Positions 25,298-32,293 of a stretch of DNA of 38,244 bases are shown piece by piece. Numbering within the stretch: position 1 is the stretch's first letter; each line of letters begins with the position of its first letter. The stretch is taken from the NCBI GenBank assembly GCA_947259045.1, contig CAMYKZ010000033.1, forward strand, positions 1-38,244, given 5' to 3'. Position numbers and translations under genes: made by a program. This DNA is from an uncultured Afifella sp. (lineage in GTDB: Bacteria > Pseudomonadota > Alphaproteobacteria > Rhizobiales > Afifellaceae). The notes under the pieces were generated by a model. The model searched no databases. It was given only the letters and a program-made list of their open reading frames with translations, and had not been told where the DNA came from.

Positions 25298-26989
25298 ATG
25301 GAACCGGGCACACCGCAACAATTCGACTGGACGCTTGCCGCCATCGCCGTGCCGTTTGCTGGCGCGCTGATTGCGCCGGTATTGATCCGGCTGATCGGTG
25401 CGTTCGCCGGTCTGATCCTGGCGCTTGTGCCGGCAGGGTGTTTTGTCTTTTTCGGCGTACTGCTGCCGCCGCTTTCATCCGGTCTGGTGATTTTCGGCGG
25501 CATCGATCGGCTCAAACAGTCCGGCTTTGAATTTTCCTACGCCATCGACGGGCTTTCGGTGCTGTTTGTCCTGCTGATCAACTTTGCCGCAGCCTTTGCG
25601 CTGATCGATCATGCGGTCTCCGGCAGGCCTGCAAACAGCGGCAAGGTTCTGCCGTCAATGTTATTGCTCACCGCATGCCTGCAAGGCCTGGTACTGGCCG
25701 ACAGCTTTTTCGCGCTCATTATATTCTGCGCGCTTTCCGCCCTTGCAACCGCATGGATCGCAAGTCTCAGTCGGGGCAAACACAACAGGCGTACATTGGC
25801 ATTTGTTCCGCCGGCCGCGGCGGCTGCCGGCACGCTTATGCTGCTCTTGGCCTGTTCCATGCTGGCAGACAAGAGTTCTGGCTTCGACGACGGCATGATT
25901 GTTTCCATGACCGGTGCAATCAACGGCGCATGGCAGCTCCGGGAATCGGATCTTTATGAGCCCGTTTTTGCAGCGATCCTCGCCGGCATCGCGATATTTG
26001 CCGCGCAGGGACCGGCGGCGGCCCGGCTGACCGATGATCCGGCCATTCCCGCATCCTTGTCCGCCTTGCTGTTCGGTGTCGCGGTTCTGATCCCGGTTTA
26101 TCTGCTGATGCGCGTCCATCCGTTTCTGGGCGATACACCGGCCTGGTCTCTGGCGGTGCCGTTGGCCGGTGGGCTGATGCTGATTGCCGGGGCAATCCTG
26201 GCGCTGCGCCAGCGCAGCCGGATGCGCATCCTCGCCTGGGCCGCCATCGCATCCTCGGGCGCGATGATGATGATGGTCGGGACAAGCCTCAATCCGTCGG
26301 TCTTTGCGGCTGTCGCAATGGCTGTTGCCCATGGCCTTTCGTTCACGGCGCTGATCCTGACGGCCGGCCGTCTGCCGGGTCCGATGCCAGGGAACAGTCC
26401 GCTCCGTCTTTTGATGGCCAGCCGGTCAGGTTTTGCCATAGCGTTGCTGGCCGTTCTGGCCTTCGCCGGCGCACCATCGACGCTCGGCTACCTTGCAACG
26501 GGGACGCTTTATGCCGGCCTGTGGGACGCGGCGTTTCCCGATCTGCTTGGCGAGCCGAGCCAATATGCCTGGCTGTTGCAGACCTATACCCTGGTTGTGC
26601 TGTTTGTTCTGATTTTCGGTCATGCGCTGATCGTGGCGGGCCTCCTTAAAGGTCTTATATCGCCGTTTGACAGGCCCGATGACGATTTGTTCCCGGTGCC
26701 CGCCGGTCTCATTGCGCGCGCAGCCGGCTGGTTCGCACCAGGCGTCCTTGTCGCGGCGGCTTTTGCGATTGCGCTCGCGAGCCCCTGGATCACGAAAATG
26801 CTGATCGATCCGGCCCGCTACGGAACCAATCTCATTCCATACCGGATCGCCCCGCCACAGCTTGCCGGCCCTGCGCTGTGGTTTACGTTGCTGAGCCTCG
26901 CGGTAGCTGCGCTGATCTGCTGGATATTATTTCCTGCGCCGAAGCCGGATAGGGGCAGCGGAACATCAGAACCGGCACAGGCGGGTTAG
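25298..26989 (+). CDS. Solitary NuoL/MrpA-like multipass membrane protein without the proton-pumping residues
   Basis: A 563-residue protein with about 14 membrane helices, homologous to the antiporter-like subunits of complex I and Mrp antiporters. FSYAIDGLSVLFVLLIN matches the first conserved helix, and VYLLMRVHPFLG, ASSGAMMMMVG, AVAHGLSFTALILTAG and GAPSTLGYLATGTLY match later ones. But the glutamate of the FWEL helix reads FCAL (near 145), the lysine of KSAQ reads FAAQ (near 234), the lysine of VKAGVYLL reads VLIPVYLL, and the later lysine is also gone. It is probably not a pump by itself. No other nuo or mrp gene is near. GGAG precedes the ATG. Confidence 0.8.
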   Translation: MEPGTPQQFDWTLAAIAVPFAGALIAPVLIRLIGAFAGLILALVPAGCFVFFGVLLPPLSSGLVIFGGIDRLKQSGFEFSYAIDGLSVLFVLLINFAAAFALIDHAVSGRPANSGKVLPSMLLLTACLQGLVLADSFFALIIFCALSALATAWIASLSRGKHNRRTLAFVPPAAAAAGTLMLLLACSMLADKSSGFDDGMIVSMTGAINGAWQLRESDLYEPVFAAILAGIAIFAAQGPAAARLTDDPAIPASLSALLFGVAVLIPVYLLMRVHPFLGDTPAWSLAVPLAGGLMLIAGAILALRQRSRMRILAWAAIASSGAMMMMVGTSLNPSVFAAVAMAVAHGLSFTALILTAGRLPGPMPGNSPLRLLMASRSGFAIALLAVLAFAGAPSTLGYLATGTLYAGLWDAAFPDLLGEPSQYAWLLQTYTLVVLFVLIFGHALIVAGLLKGLISPFDRPDDDLFPVPAGLIARAAGWFAPGVLVAAAFAIALASPWITKMLIDPARYGTNLIPYRIAPPQLAGPALWFTLLSLAVAALICWILFPAPKPDRGSGTSEPAQAG

Positions 26990-27567
26990 ATTTCCCGCAG
27001 GCCGGCCTCAACAAGCGATGCCGCCGCAAGGCCCGCCGTTTCGATATAGGCCGGGTCGCGATGGACCAGCATGGTGGAGAACGCGCCATCCATCAAAAGC
27101 ACGATCTGCCGTGCAAGCAGTTCCGGCTCTTCTATGTTCTCGTTGCGCAGAATATCGGTAAGCCAGCTTTCAAACCGTTTTTTGTGTGCAGCACCGATTT
27201 TGATCGCGGGATGGCCAGGCATGTTCGCAAGCTCGGCGGCTGTGCGCAGAAACCCGCAGCCCTTCCATTTCGGACTTTTCGCCGCTTTGGCAACGCCGGC
27301 GAAAATCGCCGCAATCCGGCCAGCCAGCGGCCCGTCCGCTTCTTCGAACCATGATTTGAAGGCGTTCAGATTAGGCTGATCACGGGAAGACAGATAGGCT
27401 TCGATCAGATCGTCCTTGCTTCGGAAATGATAATAGAGCGTGCGTTTGGTCACGCCGGCTTTTGCCGCGACCGCATCGACGCTGACAGCCCTGATGCCTT
27501 CGGCGTAAAATAGGCGGTTGGCGGCGTCGAGAAGGCGGTCTCTGGTCTGCAATGGGGGTTTTACCAT
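26986..27567 (-). CDS. TetR/AcrR family transcriptional regulator
   Basis: A 193-residue one-component repressor. The N-terminal helix-turn-helix is clear: RDRLLDAANRLFYAEGIRAVSVDAVAAKAGVTKRTLYYHFRSKDDLI, residues 9-55. The C-terminal ligand/dimer domain is of the subtype with a CGFLRTAAELA segment and a VLLMDGAFSTMLVH helix. The ligand is unknown. The gene is divergent from an enoyl-CoA hydratase gene and a 22-base palindrome lies just in front of its start codon, so it probably represses both genes; an acyl-CoA ligand would be plausible. Its stop overlaps the stop of the NuoL-like gene by four bases. Confidence 0.92.
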   Translation of the reverse strand: MVKPPLQTRDRLLDAANRLFYAEGIRAVSVDAVAAKAGVTKRTLYYHFRSKDDLIEAYLSSRDQPNLNAFKSWFEEADGPLAGRIAAIFAGVAKAAKSPKWKGCGFLRTAAELANMPGHPAIKIGAAHKKRFESWLTDILRNENIEEPELLARQIVLLMDGAFSTMLVHRDPAYIETAGLAAASLVEAGLREI

Positions 27568-27575
27568 ATCGCTAT

Positions 27576-27597
27576 GTATACTGACCAGTGAGTATAC
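27576..27597. promoter_or_regulatory. TetR-type operator between the regulator and enoyl-CoA hydratase genes
   Basis: Two arms GTATACT and AGTATAC flank a centre GACCAGTG; 18 of 22 positions obey the dyad symmetry. The core ACTGACCAGTGAGT is the usual look of operators for AcrR/QacR-like TetR proteins. Each arm contains TATAC, so the site overlaps likely -10 hexamers of both divergent promoters. It starts 8 bases upstream of the tetR start codon. Confidence 0.75.
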
Positions 27598-27656
27598 TTA
27601 ATAAACTCCCATCGATACGTTCGGTTTTGAAATTGCGCCAACCGAAAGGATCTCCC

Positions 27657-28448
27657 GTGAGCGAACCTGTGCTGCTGGACATCAGCGACCGTATCGCGCT
27701 TCTGACCCTCAACCGGCCTGAAAAACTGAACGCCATCGATTACCGGACCAATGACCTGCTGCTGGACCTGCTGGATCGCATCGAAACCGACGGACGCATT
27801 CGTGCGATTGTCATAACCGGTGCCGGCGACAGAGCCTTCTCCGCCGGCGGCGACATCCATGAATTTGCCGATACTGTCCGCAAAGGGCCGGAAGTCGCGG
27901 TTCGGGAGTTCGTCCGCCGTGGCCAGGCCATGACCAGCCGCATGGAGGCGTTTCCCAAGCCGATTATCGCCGCCGTCAATGGCCTGGCGTTCGGCGGCGG
28001 TTGCGAAATCACCGAGGCAGTGCATCTGGCGGTGGCGAGTGAAAAAGCCGTTTTCGCAAAACCGGAGATCAATATCGGCATGCCGCCGACTTTCGGCGGC
28101 ACCCAGCGTCTGCCGCGACTGGCCGGCCGCAAGCGCGCGCTTGAACACCTGCTGACGGGCGATGCATTCACGCCGCAGCGCGCCTGTGAAATCGGTCTCA
28201 TCAACAAGATCGTGCCGCACGAGGATCTGTTGCCGGAGGCTTTTGCGCTTGCCGACCGCATCCTCAGACATTCTTCGATCGCGGCCGCAAGGATCATCGA
28301 AGCTGTCACACGCGGTTTGAACACTACGATGGCGGAAGGGTTGAAGATCGAAAGCGAACAGTTTGCGCGCATGGTGCAAACCGATGACATTCGCGAAGGT
28401 CTCGATGGGTGGATAGAGGGGCGCAGCCCGGAATATTCCGGCTTCTGA
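27657..28448 (+). CDS. Enoyl-CoA hydratase/isomerase (crotonase) family protein
   Basis: A 263-residue crotonase. It shows LTLNRPEKLNAID, the oxyanion-hole segment DRAFSAGGDIHEF, the second one NGLAFGGGCEIT, and FAKPEINIGMPPTFGGTQRLPRLAG. The glutamate at EINIG matches one catalytic glutamate; the other position (ITEAVHLA) also has a glutamate, so hydratase activity is likely. The GTG at 27657 is chosen since AAAGGA lies just upstream and the family start follows; an ATG at 27588 falls inside the operator. It is probably repressed by the divergent TetR protein. Confidence 0.9.
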   Translation: MSEPVLLDISDRIALLTLNRPEKLNAIDYRTNDLLLDLLDRIETDGRIRAIVITGAGDRAFSAGGDIHEFADTVRKGPEVAVREFVRRGQAMTSRMEAFPKPIIAAVNGLAFGGGCEITEAVHLAVASEKAVFAKPEINIGMPPTFGGTQRLPRLAGRKRALEHLLTGDAFTPQRACEIGLINKIVPHEDLLPEAFALADRILRHSSIAAARIIEAVTRGLNTTMAEGLKIESEQFARMVQTDDIREGLDGWIEGRSPEYSGF

Positions 28449-28471
28449 CTCATGGCCTGATCGCAAATGAT

Positions 28472-28502
28472 GCAAGGGCGCGGCTCTCCACCGCGCCCTT
28501 GC
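28472..28502. terminator. Shared hairpin between convergent crotonase and rtcB genes
   Basis: A perfect 12-base stem (GCAAGGGCGCGG with CCGCGCCCTTGC) closes a seven-base loop and fills most of the 55 bases between the two stop codons. There is no long T tract on either side, so it may act as a weak bidirectional terminator or as a 3' end stabiliser. Confidence 0.65.
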
Positions 28503-28503
28503 G

Positions 28504-29925
28504 CTATGTCTGCCTGGCTGCCCGCGCTGCGGCTTCGGCCTTCTCCTTTTTCTTCCGCCGCCATGGCGCGTCGGCTTCCCAGTCGCCGGCCATGATGCAG
28601 CCATAGGGCACGACCTCGTCGACCACTTCGGCCAGGCCGTAATGTTCGATCTGCCGGCGGACGGCCGCGGCGTTCTTGTAGGCGCTCGGCAACTCCGAAA
28701 TATCGGTGATGCCGGAGAAAAAACGCGCGTCGATATCCTTCGTCTCGTCGGCGAAGATATCCGCATCGGTTCGCCCGACCTGCATGCGCTTGTGCTGCGT
28801 GCGAGAATAATTGCGGCCGGCGCCGTGCGGCGAAAAGCCAAGTCCGTTCTCGGCGTTCTTGCCGCGCACGATCAGGACCGGTTCCGCCATGTTGAGCGGG
28901 ATCAGCGTCAGATCGGTGGCGTCGTCGGCCCAGCCGTCAAAAGCCGGCGTGGCGCCCTTGCCGTGATAGAACAGCCCGTCGGAGCGGCGGAAAACGAAAT
29001 TGTGCTCGTTCCAGAACCGATCGGAAACTTTGGCGGACAGCCGGTCGGCCGCCATATCGTGAATGACGTAGTGGTTGCCCTTCGTCCATTCGCGGATGAT
29101 CTGCAGCGCTTCCCAATAGGCGTCGCCGTCCTTTGTATCGGCCGGGATCCAGGCATTCTGCTTCAGTGTTTCCGGTGAGACCTGCCGGCGCACCCGTTCC
29201 GCCACCTTCATGCCCTTGCCGTATAATCTGGCGCCCGGCGCGCGCGAACCGTGATGGGTCACAAGCGCCGTCTCGCCGGTCGATTTGATCGTGCCGACAT
29301 AGGCGAAATGGTTGCCGTCGCCCTGGGTGCCGAAATGCTCGATCGCCCGGCTGGAAATATCGCGCAGGAAATCGTTCGCCTCGAAACGCGCCATCAGTTC
29401 GGCCGGAGGGCGGAACTGCTGGCCGCGCGGGCGTCCGCCCGGGCCGAAATGGGTGACCTGATGCACGGCGTCCAGCAATGCTGCCGGGGCGATATCGGGA
29501 AACACCGAAATCGCCATCGAACAACAGATATCGGCTGAGTGCATGCCCGGATGAATGGCTTCGGAGACGGCGACGCCGCCGACGGGGATCGTGCCGACCG
29601 GACCGGCCGGGCAGGCGTCGGGCATGATCGCGCCGGCGCGCAGCACCGGCGTGCGCATCAGTTCGCTCATATGCTGGCACACCGCCGCGACATTGGCTTC
29701 TTCGTCGGGCGTTTCGGCCTCGATGTTCTCATGGAACGATACCGCGCCGGCGGGCCGCAGGGGCGTCGCCGGGGGTGGTTCGAACGTGCGTGCAGCCGCA
29801 AGCGCATCGTCGGCCGAGCCGCCGCGCTGCAACTCGGCATTGGCCGCCTGCAGCGCCTTGCCGAACCATTTGCCCTGGCGCATGCCGGCATTGATCAGAT
29901 CCTGTCCGCTCAAAATCTCGGTCAT
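28504..29925 (-). CDS. rtcB: RNA-splicing ligase RtcB family protein
   Basis: RtcB joins 2',3'-cyclic phosphate or 3'-phosphate RNA ends to 5'-OH ends using GTP and Mn2+. This 473-residue member has the metal motif in a variant form (HSADICCSM instead of DIGCGM, with Asp and Cys kept), GTQGDGNHF, HHGSR, and the guanylylated-histidine motif HGAGRNYSRTQ. The lysine/alanine-rich C-terminal tail is an extension. AGAGGAA precedes the ATG at 29925 (MTEILSGQD). It is the last gene of the Ro/Y RNA operon, and the deviations from the canonical motifs suggest a separate RtcB subgroup adapted to repair. Confidence 0.92.
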   Translation of the reverse strand: MTEILSGQDLINAGMRQGKWFGKALQAANAELQRGGSADDALAAARTFEPPPATPLRPAGAVSFHENIEAETPDEEANVAAVCQHMSELMRTPVLRAGAIMPDACPAGPVGTIPVGGVAVSEAIHPGMHSADICCSMAISVFPDIAPAALLDAVHQVTHFGPGGRPRGQQFRPPAELMARFEANDFLRDISSRAIEHFGTQGDGNHFAYVGTIKSTGETALVTHHGSRAPGARLYGKGMKVAERVRRQVSPETLKQNAWIPADTKDGDAYWEALQIIREWTKGNHYVIHDMAADRLSAKVSDRFWNEHNFVFRRSDGLFYHGKGATPAFDGWADDATDLTLIPLNMAEPVLIVRGKNAENGLGFSPHGAGRNYSRTQHKRMQVGRTDADIFADETKDIDARFFSGITDISELPSAYKNAAAVRRQIEHYGLAEVVDEVVPYGCIMAGDWEADAPWRRKKKEKAEAAARAARQT

Positions 29926-29978
29926 CGTCTTTTCCTCTGTTGCGGCGCTGTACGCACAGGCCATGTTGAAACCAGTCT

Positions 29979-29992
29979 AGGACAAAAGTCCT
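29979..29992 (-). other. Small hairpin in the rtcB leader
   Basis: AGGAC/GTCCT with a TTTT loop (minus strand) lies between the last Y RNA-like element and the rtcB start. It may mark a processing site that releases the RNA array from the rtcB mRNA. Confidence 0.35.
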
Positions 29993-30010
29993 GTGAATGT
30001 GTGTCCGAAA

Positions 30011-30151
30011 CCGGCGACAAGATCTGGCGGGATGATCTGAGCTGCGTCCGCTATCGACCAGTGGCCGAGACGGATGGGGCAGTTTGAATGCCCGGCCTTC
30101 CATCCAGTTCAGGATGGACGCTCTACCTGTAATCCCGCCGGCATTCGCCGG
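30011..30151 (-). ncRNA. Y RNA-like element 4 (divergent apical domain)
   Basis: Outer stem CCGGCGA (30151-30145) pairs with TCGCCGG (30017-30011). The Ro-type motif GGCGAATG is at 30149-30142 and the opposite strand reads CTTGTCG. The inner stem is GGCGGGAT with ATCCCGCC. The apical part differs from the other three elements: a CCATCC/GGATGG hairpin, then a five-base GGGCA/TGCCC stem closing a TTCAAAC loop that resembles a T-arm, and a GCGTCC/GGACGC pairing. A D-arm is not clear. The shared base motif and stem spacing make it a member of the array; its cap may have another partner. Confidence 0.65.
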
Positions 30152-30162
30152 ATGGTCGAAAG

Positions 30163-30285
30163 CGGGCGACAAAGGATAAATGAAACGTGGGGTCCCGCCC
30201 ATGCCAGAGAGCGCTTGCGAAGGTGGGGAGTCGAACCCCACGGATGATCCCGGTCTGTGCTGTAGTTTCATTCGGCATTCGCCCG
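30163..30285 (-). ncRNA. Y RNA-like element 3 (reduced tRNA-like domain)
   Basis: Outer stem CGGGCGA with TCGCCCG; motif GGCGAATG at 30283-30276 opposite TTTGTCG; perfect inner stem AATGAAAC with GTTTCATT. The apical domain has a T-arm with a six-base stem and TTCGACT loop (30241-30223). It then has a very short acceptor-like CTT/AAG pair with a three-base loop, and a D-arm-like GCTC/GGGC stem whose loop contains the GG pair (30212-30197). It is the same permuted order as in elements 1 and 2 with the acceptor stem cut down. Confidence 0.75.
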
Positions 30286-30299
30286 ATTGTCTGTTTGTC

Positions 30300-30427
30300 G
30301 CTGTGACGACAAATTGTTTGTGAAACGGCGGGCTCTTGCTCTACCAACTGAGCTACGGAGCAAGCTCCGGCGGGACTCGAACCCGCGACCTGAAGCGTGA
30401 TGTAGTTTCACAGGCATTCGTCACAGC
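30300..30427 (-). ncRNA. Y RNA-like element 2 (circularly permuted tRNA-like domain)
   Basis: Outer stem GCTGTGACGA with TCGTCACAGC (10 perfect pairs); motif GACGAATG at 30422-30415 opposite TTTGTCG; inner stem TGTGAAAC with GTTTCACA (8 perfect pairs). The apical domain reads T-arm (GCGGG, loop TTCGAGT, CCCGC; 30386-30370), acceptor-like hairpin CGGAG/CTCCG with a four-base loop, TA, and D-arm (GCTC, AGTTGGTA, GAGC; 30353-30338). The long helix takes the place of the anticodon arm. A direct tRNA gene is excluded because the 3' half comes before the 5' half. Confidence 0.85.
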
Positions 30428-30469
30428 CTGAATTCAAATCCTTTAATCTTTCGGCCAACGCCAATGAGT

Positions 30470-30600
30470 CATGTCGACAAGGGGTGATGAAACGTGCCCG
30501 CTCTACCGCTGAGCTACGGGCCCGCAAATGATGGACCCGGCGGGATTCGAACCCGCGACCTGGAGAGTTAAAGTCTGTAGTTCCATCTGCATTCGACATG
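30470..30600 (-). ncRNA. Y RNA-like element 1 (circularly permuted tRNA-like domain with full acceptor stem)
   Basis: Outer stem CATGTCGA with TCGACATG (8 pairs); motif GTCGAATG at 30597-30590 opposite CTTGTCG; inner stem GATGGAAC with GTTTCATC (8 pairs, one G-U). The apical domain reads T-arm (GCGGG, TTCGAAT, CCCGC; 30556-30540), acceptor 3' strand CGGGTCC, a nine-base loop, acceptor 5' strand GGGCCCG (7 pairs, one G-U), TA, and D-arm (GCTC, AGCGGTA, GAGC; 30514-30500). Bacterial Y RNAs of the Yrl type bind Ro through the GNCGAAN(0-1)G stem and mimic tRNA at the other end, which is the design seen here. Confidence 0.87.
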
Positions 30601-30632
30601 GCTTTCATTTCGCCTGATTCAGTTCGTCTGGT

Positions 30633-30658
30633 GCCCCGGCGGCTTATTCCGCCGGGGC
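30633..30658 (-). other. Strong hairpin between the Ro gene and the Y RNA array
   Basis: A perfect 10-base GC-rich stem (GCCCCGGCGG with CCGCCGGGGC) closes a six-base loop, immediately after the Ro stop codon. There is no T tract, so read-through into the RNA array is expected; it may protect the mRNA 3' end or guide processing. Confidence 0.65.
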
Positions 30659-30664
30659 CGTCGT

Positions 30665-32224
30665 TCAAAGATCAACTGCGTCGATCGTCTTGACCCAGTG
30701 ATCGTCTGTACCTTCGCTCATCATCTTGCCGATCACCTTGAACACCTGGTCGGAAAATCCGCCAACGTTCAAAATGTCCGCCCGGCCCTTCGCCTGTGAG
30801 GTCGTGGCGGGCTGGATATCGACGCAGACCAGCTTGGCCTTCGGGTTGACGTTTTTCACGCGTTCCCATTCGCGCATCATCGCCGTACCCTGGTACCCGC
30901 CTTTCGAGGCATCGACCCAGGACTGGTTGTCCGATACGAAGACGACCAGGTCGACCTTTGCCCTTTCGTCGGCCAGCTTCTTCAACGGCGCCGAACAATT
31001 GGTTCCGCCACCGCCGATCTTGGCCAGCTTGCGGGCATTGGTCATCACCGCATCGCGGGCGTTGAGGCGGATGTCCACCACATCCCGTTCAAACGGCAGA
31101 ACCCGTGCCTTCCGGTTGCGCCGCAGGAATGCCGCAGCCACCAGGGCGGCGACATCGATGCAGCGCACCGCCGACGTCGCACCTTCGCGAAACCCGGTTG
31201 CCGGAGCCCAGACCATCGATCCGGAGACGTCCGGGCAGACGACGACATGGCCGCCGACCCTGGGCACGTTGGCAATGGCGATTTCCATCGCATCCTGCAG
31301 CGCGTTGCGCACCAGCGCCGGCACCGTTTCCGCTGTCATGGCATAGGCCACCATCAGCTGGTACGGAAACACCCGCGCCCGTTCCACCTCACGCCGGTCG
31401 GCCAGCCGTTCAGCAACCATCCCGGCAAATCCGTCGACCTCGAACACGCCGTTGCGCGCAAAGGTGTTCAGGTTCTGCCGCAGCATCTGCCAGCTGGCAT
31501 AGTCCGCGATCTGGACCCAGTGATCCTTCGTCAGGTTCAGCGAGGTCAGCATCTGGAACGGCACGTTCGGCACCGGCAGCGACGGGTTACGCTTGAACGC
31601 CTCGAAAGCCTTCACCAGAGCCGGCAGGGCCTTCACGTCATGCGGCTTGCCGATCAGGTAGCCATAAAGCGCTTCACGCGAGGCCGATCCAGGCTTCGGA
31701 TGAACCATCTTGATGACATCGGTCAGTGACGGGTCGTTGCCGACGGCTGCGCGCATGATCGCCATGTCGCCAGCTTCTTCCAGCCAGCCACGCACGAACC
31801 GCTTCGGACGCGTGCCCAGCGACTTGCGCCCGGTCACGCCGGAGCGCATGACCTGCACGAAGTTGCGCAGCATCTTGCCGTTTTTCACGATGCGCGGAAA
31901 CGCCCGCGAAAAATGATCGCCCTGCATGCCCGACAGGATCGCCAGCAGCAAAGCCGGCATGTCCTTCATGTGACCCTTTTCGAAAGCGTAGACCGCCGTC
32001 TTTGCCAGAAAATCGGCATCGACCTGCCAGGCAAGCTTCGACACCTGGTCGAGCTGCTCGCGCGCATCGGTGTAATAGGTATCATTGAAGGTCCCGGTGA
32101 CCGCAAGCTGTGCCAGCGCCTGCTCCGGCGTCAAACCATAGGCCGGAGCCTTGTGATGGTTTTTCGCATCCGCATGCGGGATCAGTTTTCCTGTTGTGGA
32201 ACCAAAGAGTGTCTTGTTCGCCAT
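30665..32224 (-). CDS. rsr: TROVE-domain Ro60-like protein (bacterial Rsr)
   Basis: A 519-residue Ro60 orthologue. Residues 1 to about 340 form the TROVE HEAT-repeat ring (KLIPHADAKNHHKAPAYGLTPEQALAQLA, KTAVYAFEKGHMKDMPALLLAIL, GRKSLGTRPKRFVRGWLEE). The C-terminal von Willebrand A domain has a complete metal site: DVSGSM, the threonine in GGGGTNCSAP, and VFVSDNQSW. Ro rings bind misfolded RNA ends in the central hole and Y RNAs on the outer face. AAGGA lies in front of the ATG. It is the first gene after the sigma54 promoter and is followed by the Y RNA array and rtcB, the same order as the rsr-yrl-rtcB operon of enterobacteria. Confidence 0.95.
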   Translation of the reverse strand: MANKTLFGSTTGKLIPHADAKNHHKAPAYGLTPEQALAQLAVTGTFNDTYYTDAREQLDQVSKLAWQVDADFLAKTAVYAFEKGHMKDMPALLLAILSGMQGDHFSRAFPRIVKNGKMLRNFVQVMRSGVTGRKSLGTRPKRFVRGWLEEAGDMAIMRAAVGNDPSLTDVIKMVHPKPGSASREALYGYLIGKPHDVKALPALVKAFEAFKRNPSLPVPNVPFQMLTSLNLTKDHWVQIADYASWQMLRQNLNTFARNGVFEVDGFAGMVAERLADRREVERARVFPYQLMVAYAMTAETVPALVRNALQDAMEIAIANVPRVGGHVVVCPDVSGSMVWAPATGFREGATSAVRCIDVAALVAAAFLRRNRKARVLPFERDVVDIRLNARDAVMTNARKLAKIGGGGTNCSAPLKKLADERAKVDLVVFVSDNQSWVDASKGGYQGTAMMREWERVKNVNPKAKLVCVDIQPATTSQAKGRADILNVGGFSDQVFKVIGKMMSEGTDDHWVKTIDAVDL

Positions 32225-32277
32225 TGTTCCGGTCCTTCTTCGTCACCGCCGGCCAATCCGGTCAGTGCCGGGATAAA

Positions 32278-32293
32278 TGCAACAGCCGTGCCA
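32278..32293 (-). promoter_or_regulatory. Sigma54 (-24/-12) promoter of the Ro/Y RNA/rtcB operon
   Basis: On the minus strand this reads TGGCACGGCTGTTGCA, a full match to the sigma54 consensus TGGCACG-N4-TTGCW. It lies 54 bases upstream of the Ro start codon, giving a leader of about 40 bases. The gene for the matching activator RtcR is divergent, directly upstream. Confidence 0.92.

Noticed and set aside
27561..28841. A 426-codon open frame antisense to the enoyl-CoA hydratase and the end of rtcB
   Set aside because: It spans two real genes and the hairpin between them; composition is that of a shadow frame.
30300..30560. Two ordinary tRNA genes on the minus strand (T-arm and D-arm sequences look like real tRNA parts)
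   Set aside because: The T-arm and 3' acceptor strand come before the 5' acceptor strand and D-arm, and no anticodon arm exists. The flanks pair into Y RNA-type stems instead.
30011..30600. CRISPR array, because of evenly spaced similar blocks
   Set aside because: The blocks are over 120 bases, differ in sequence while keeping pairing, and there are no short identical repeats or cas genes; the CARF domain nearby belongs to RtcR.
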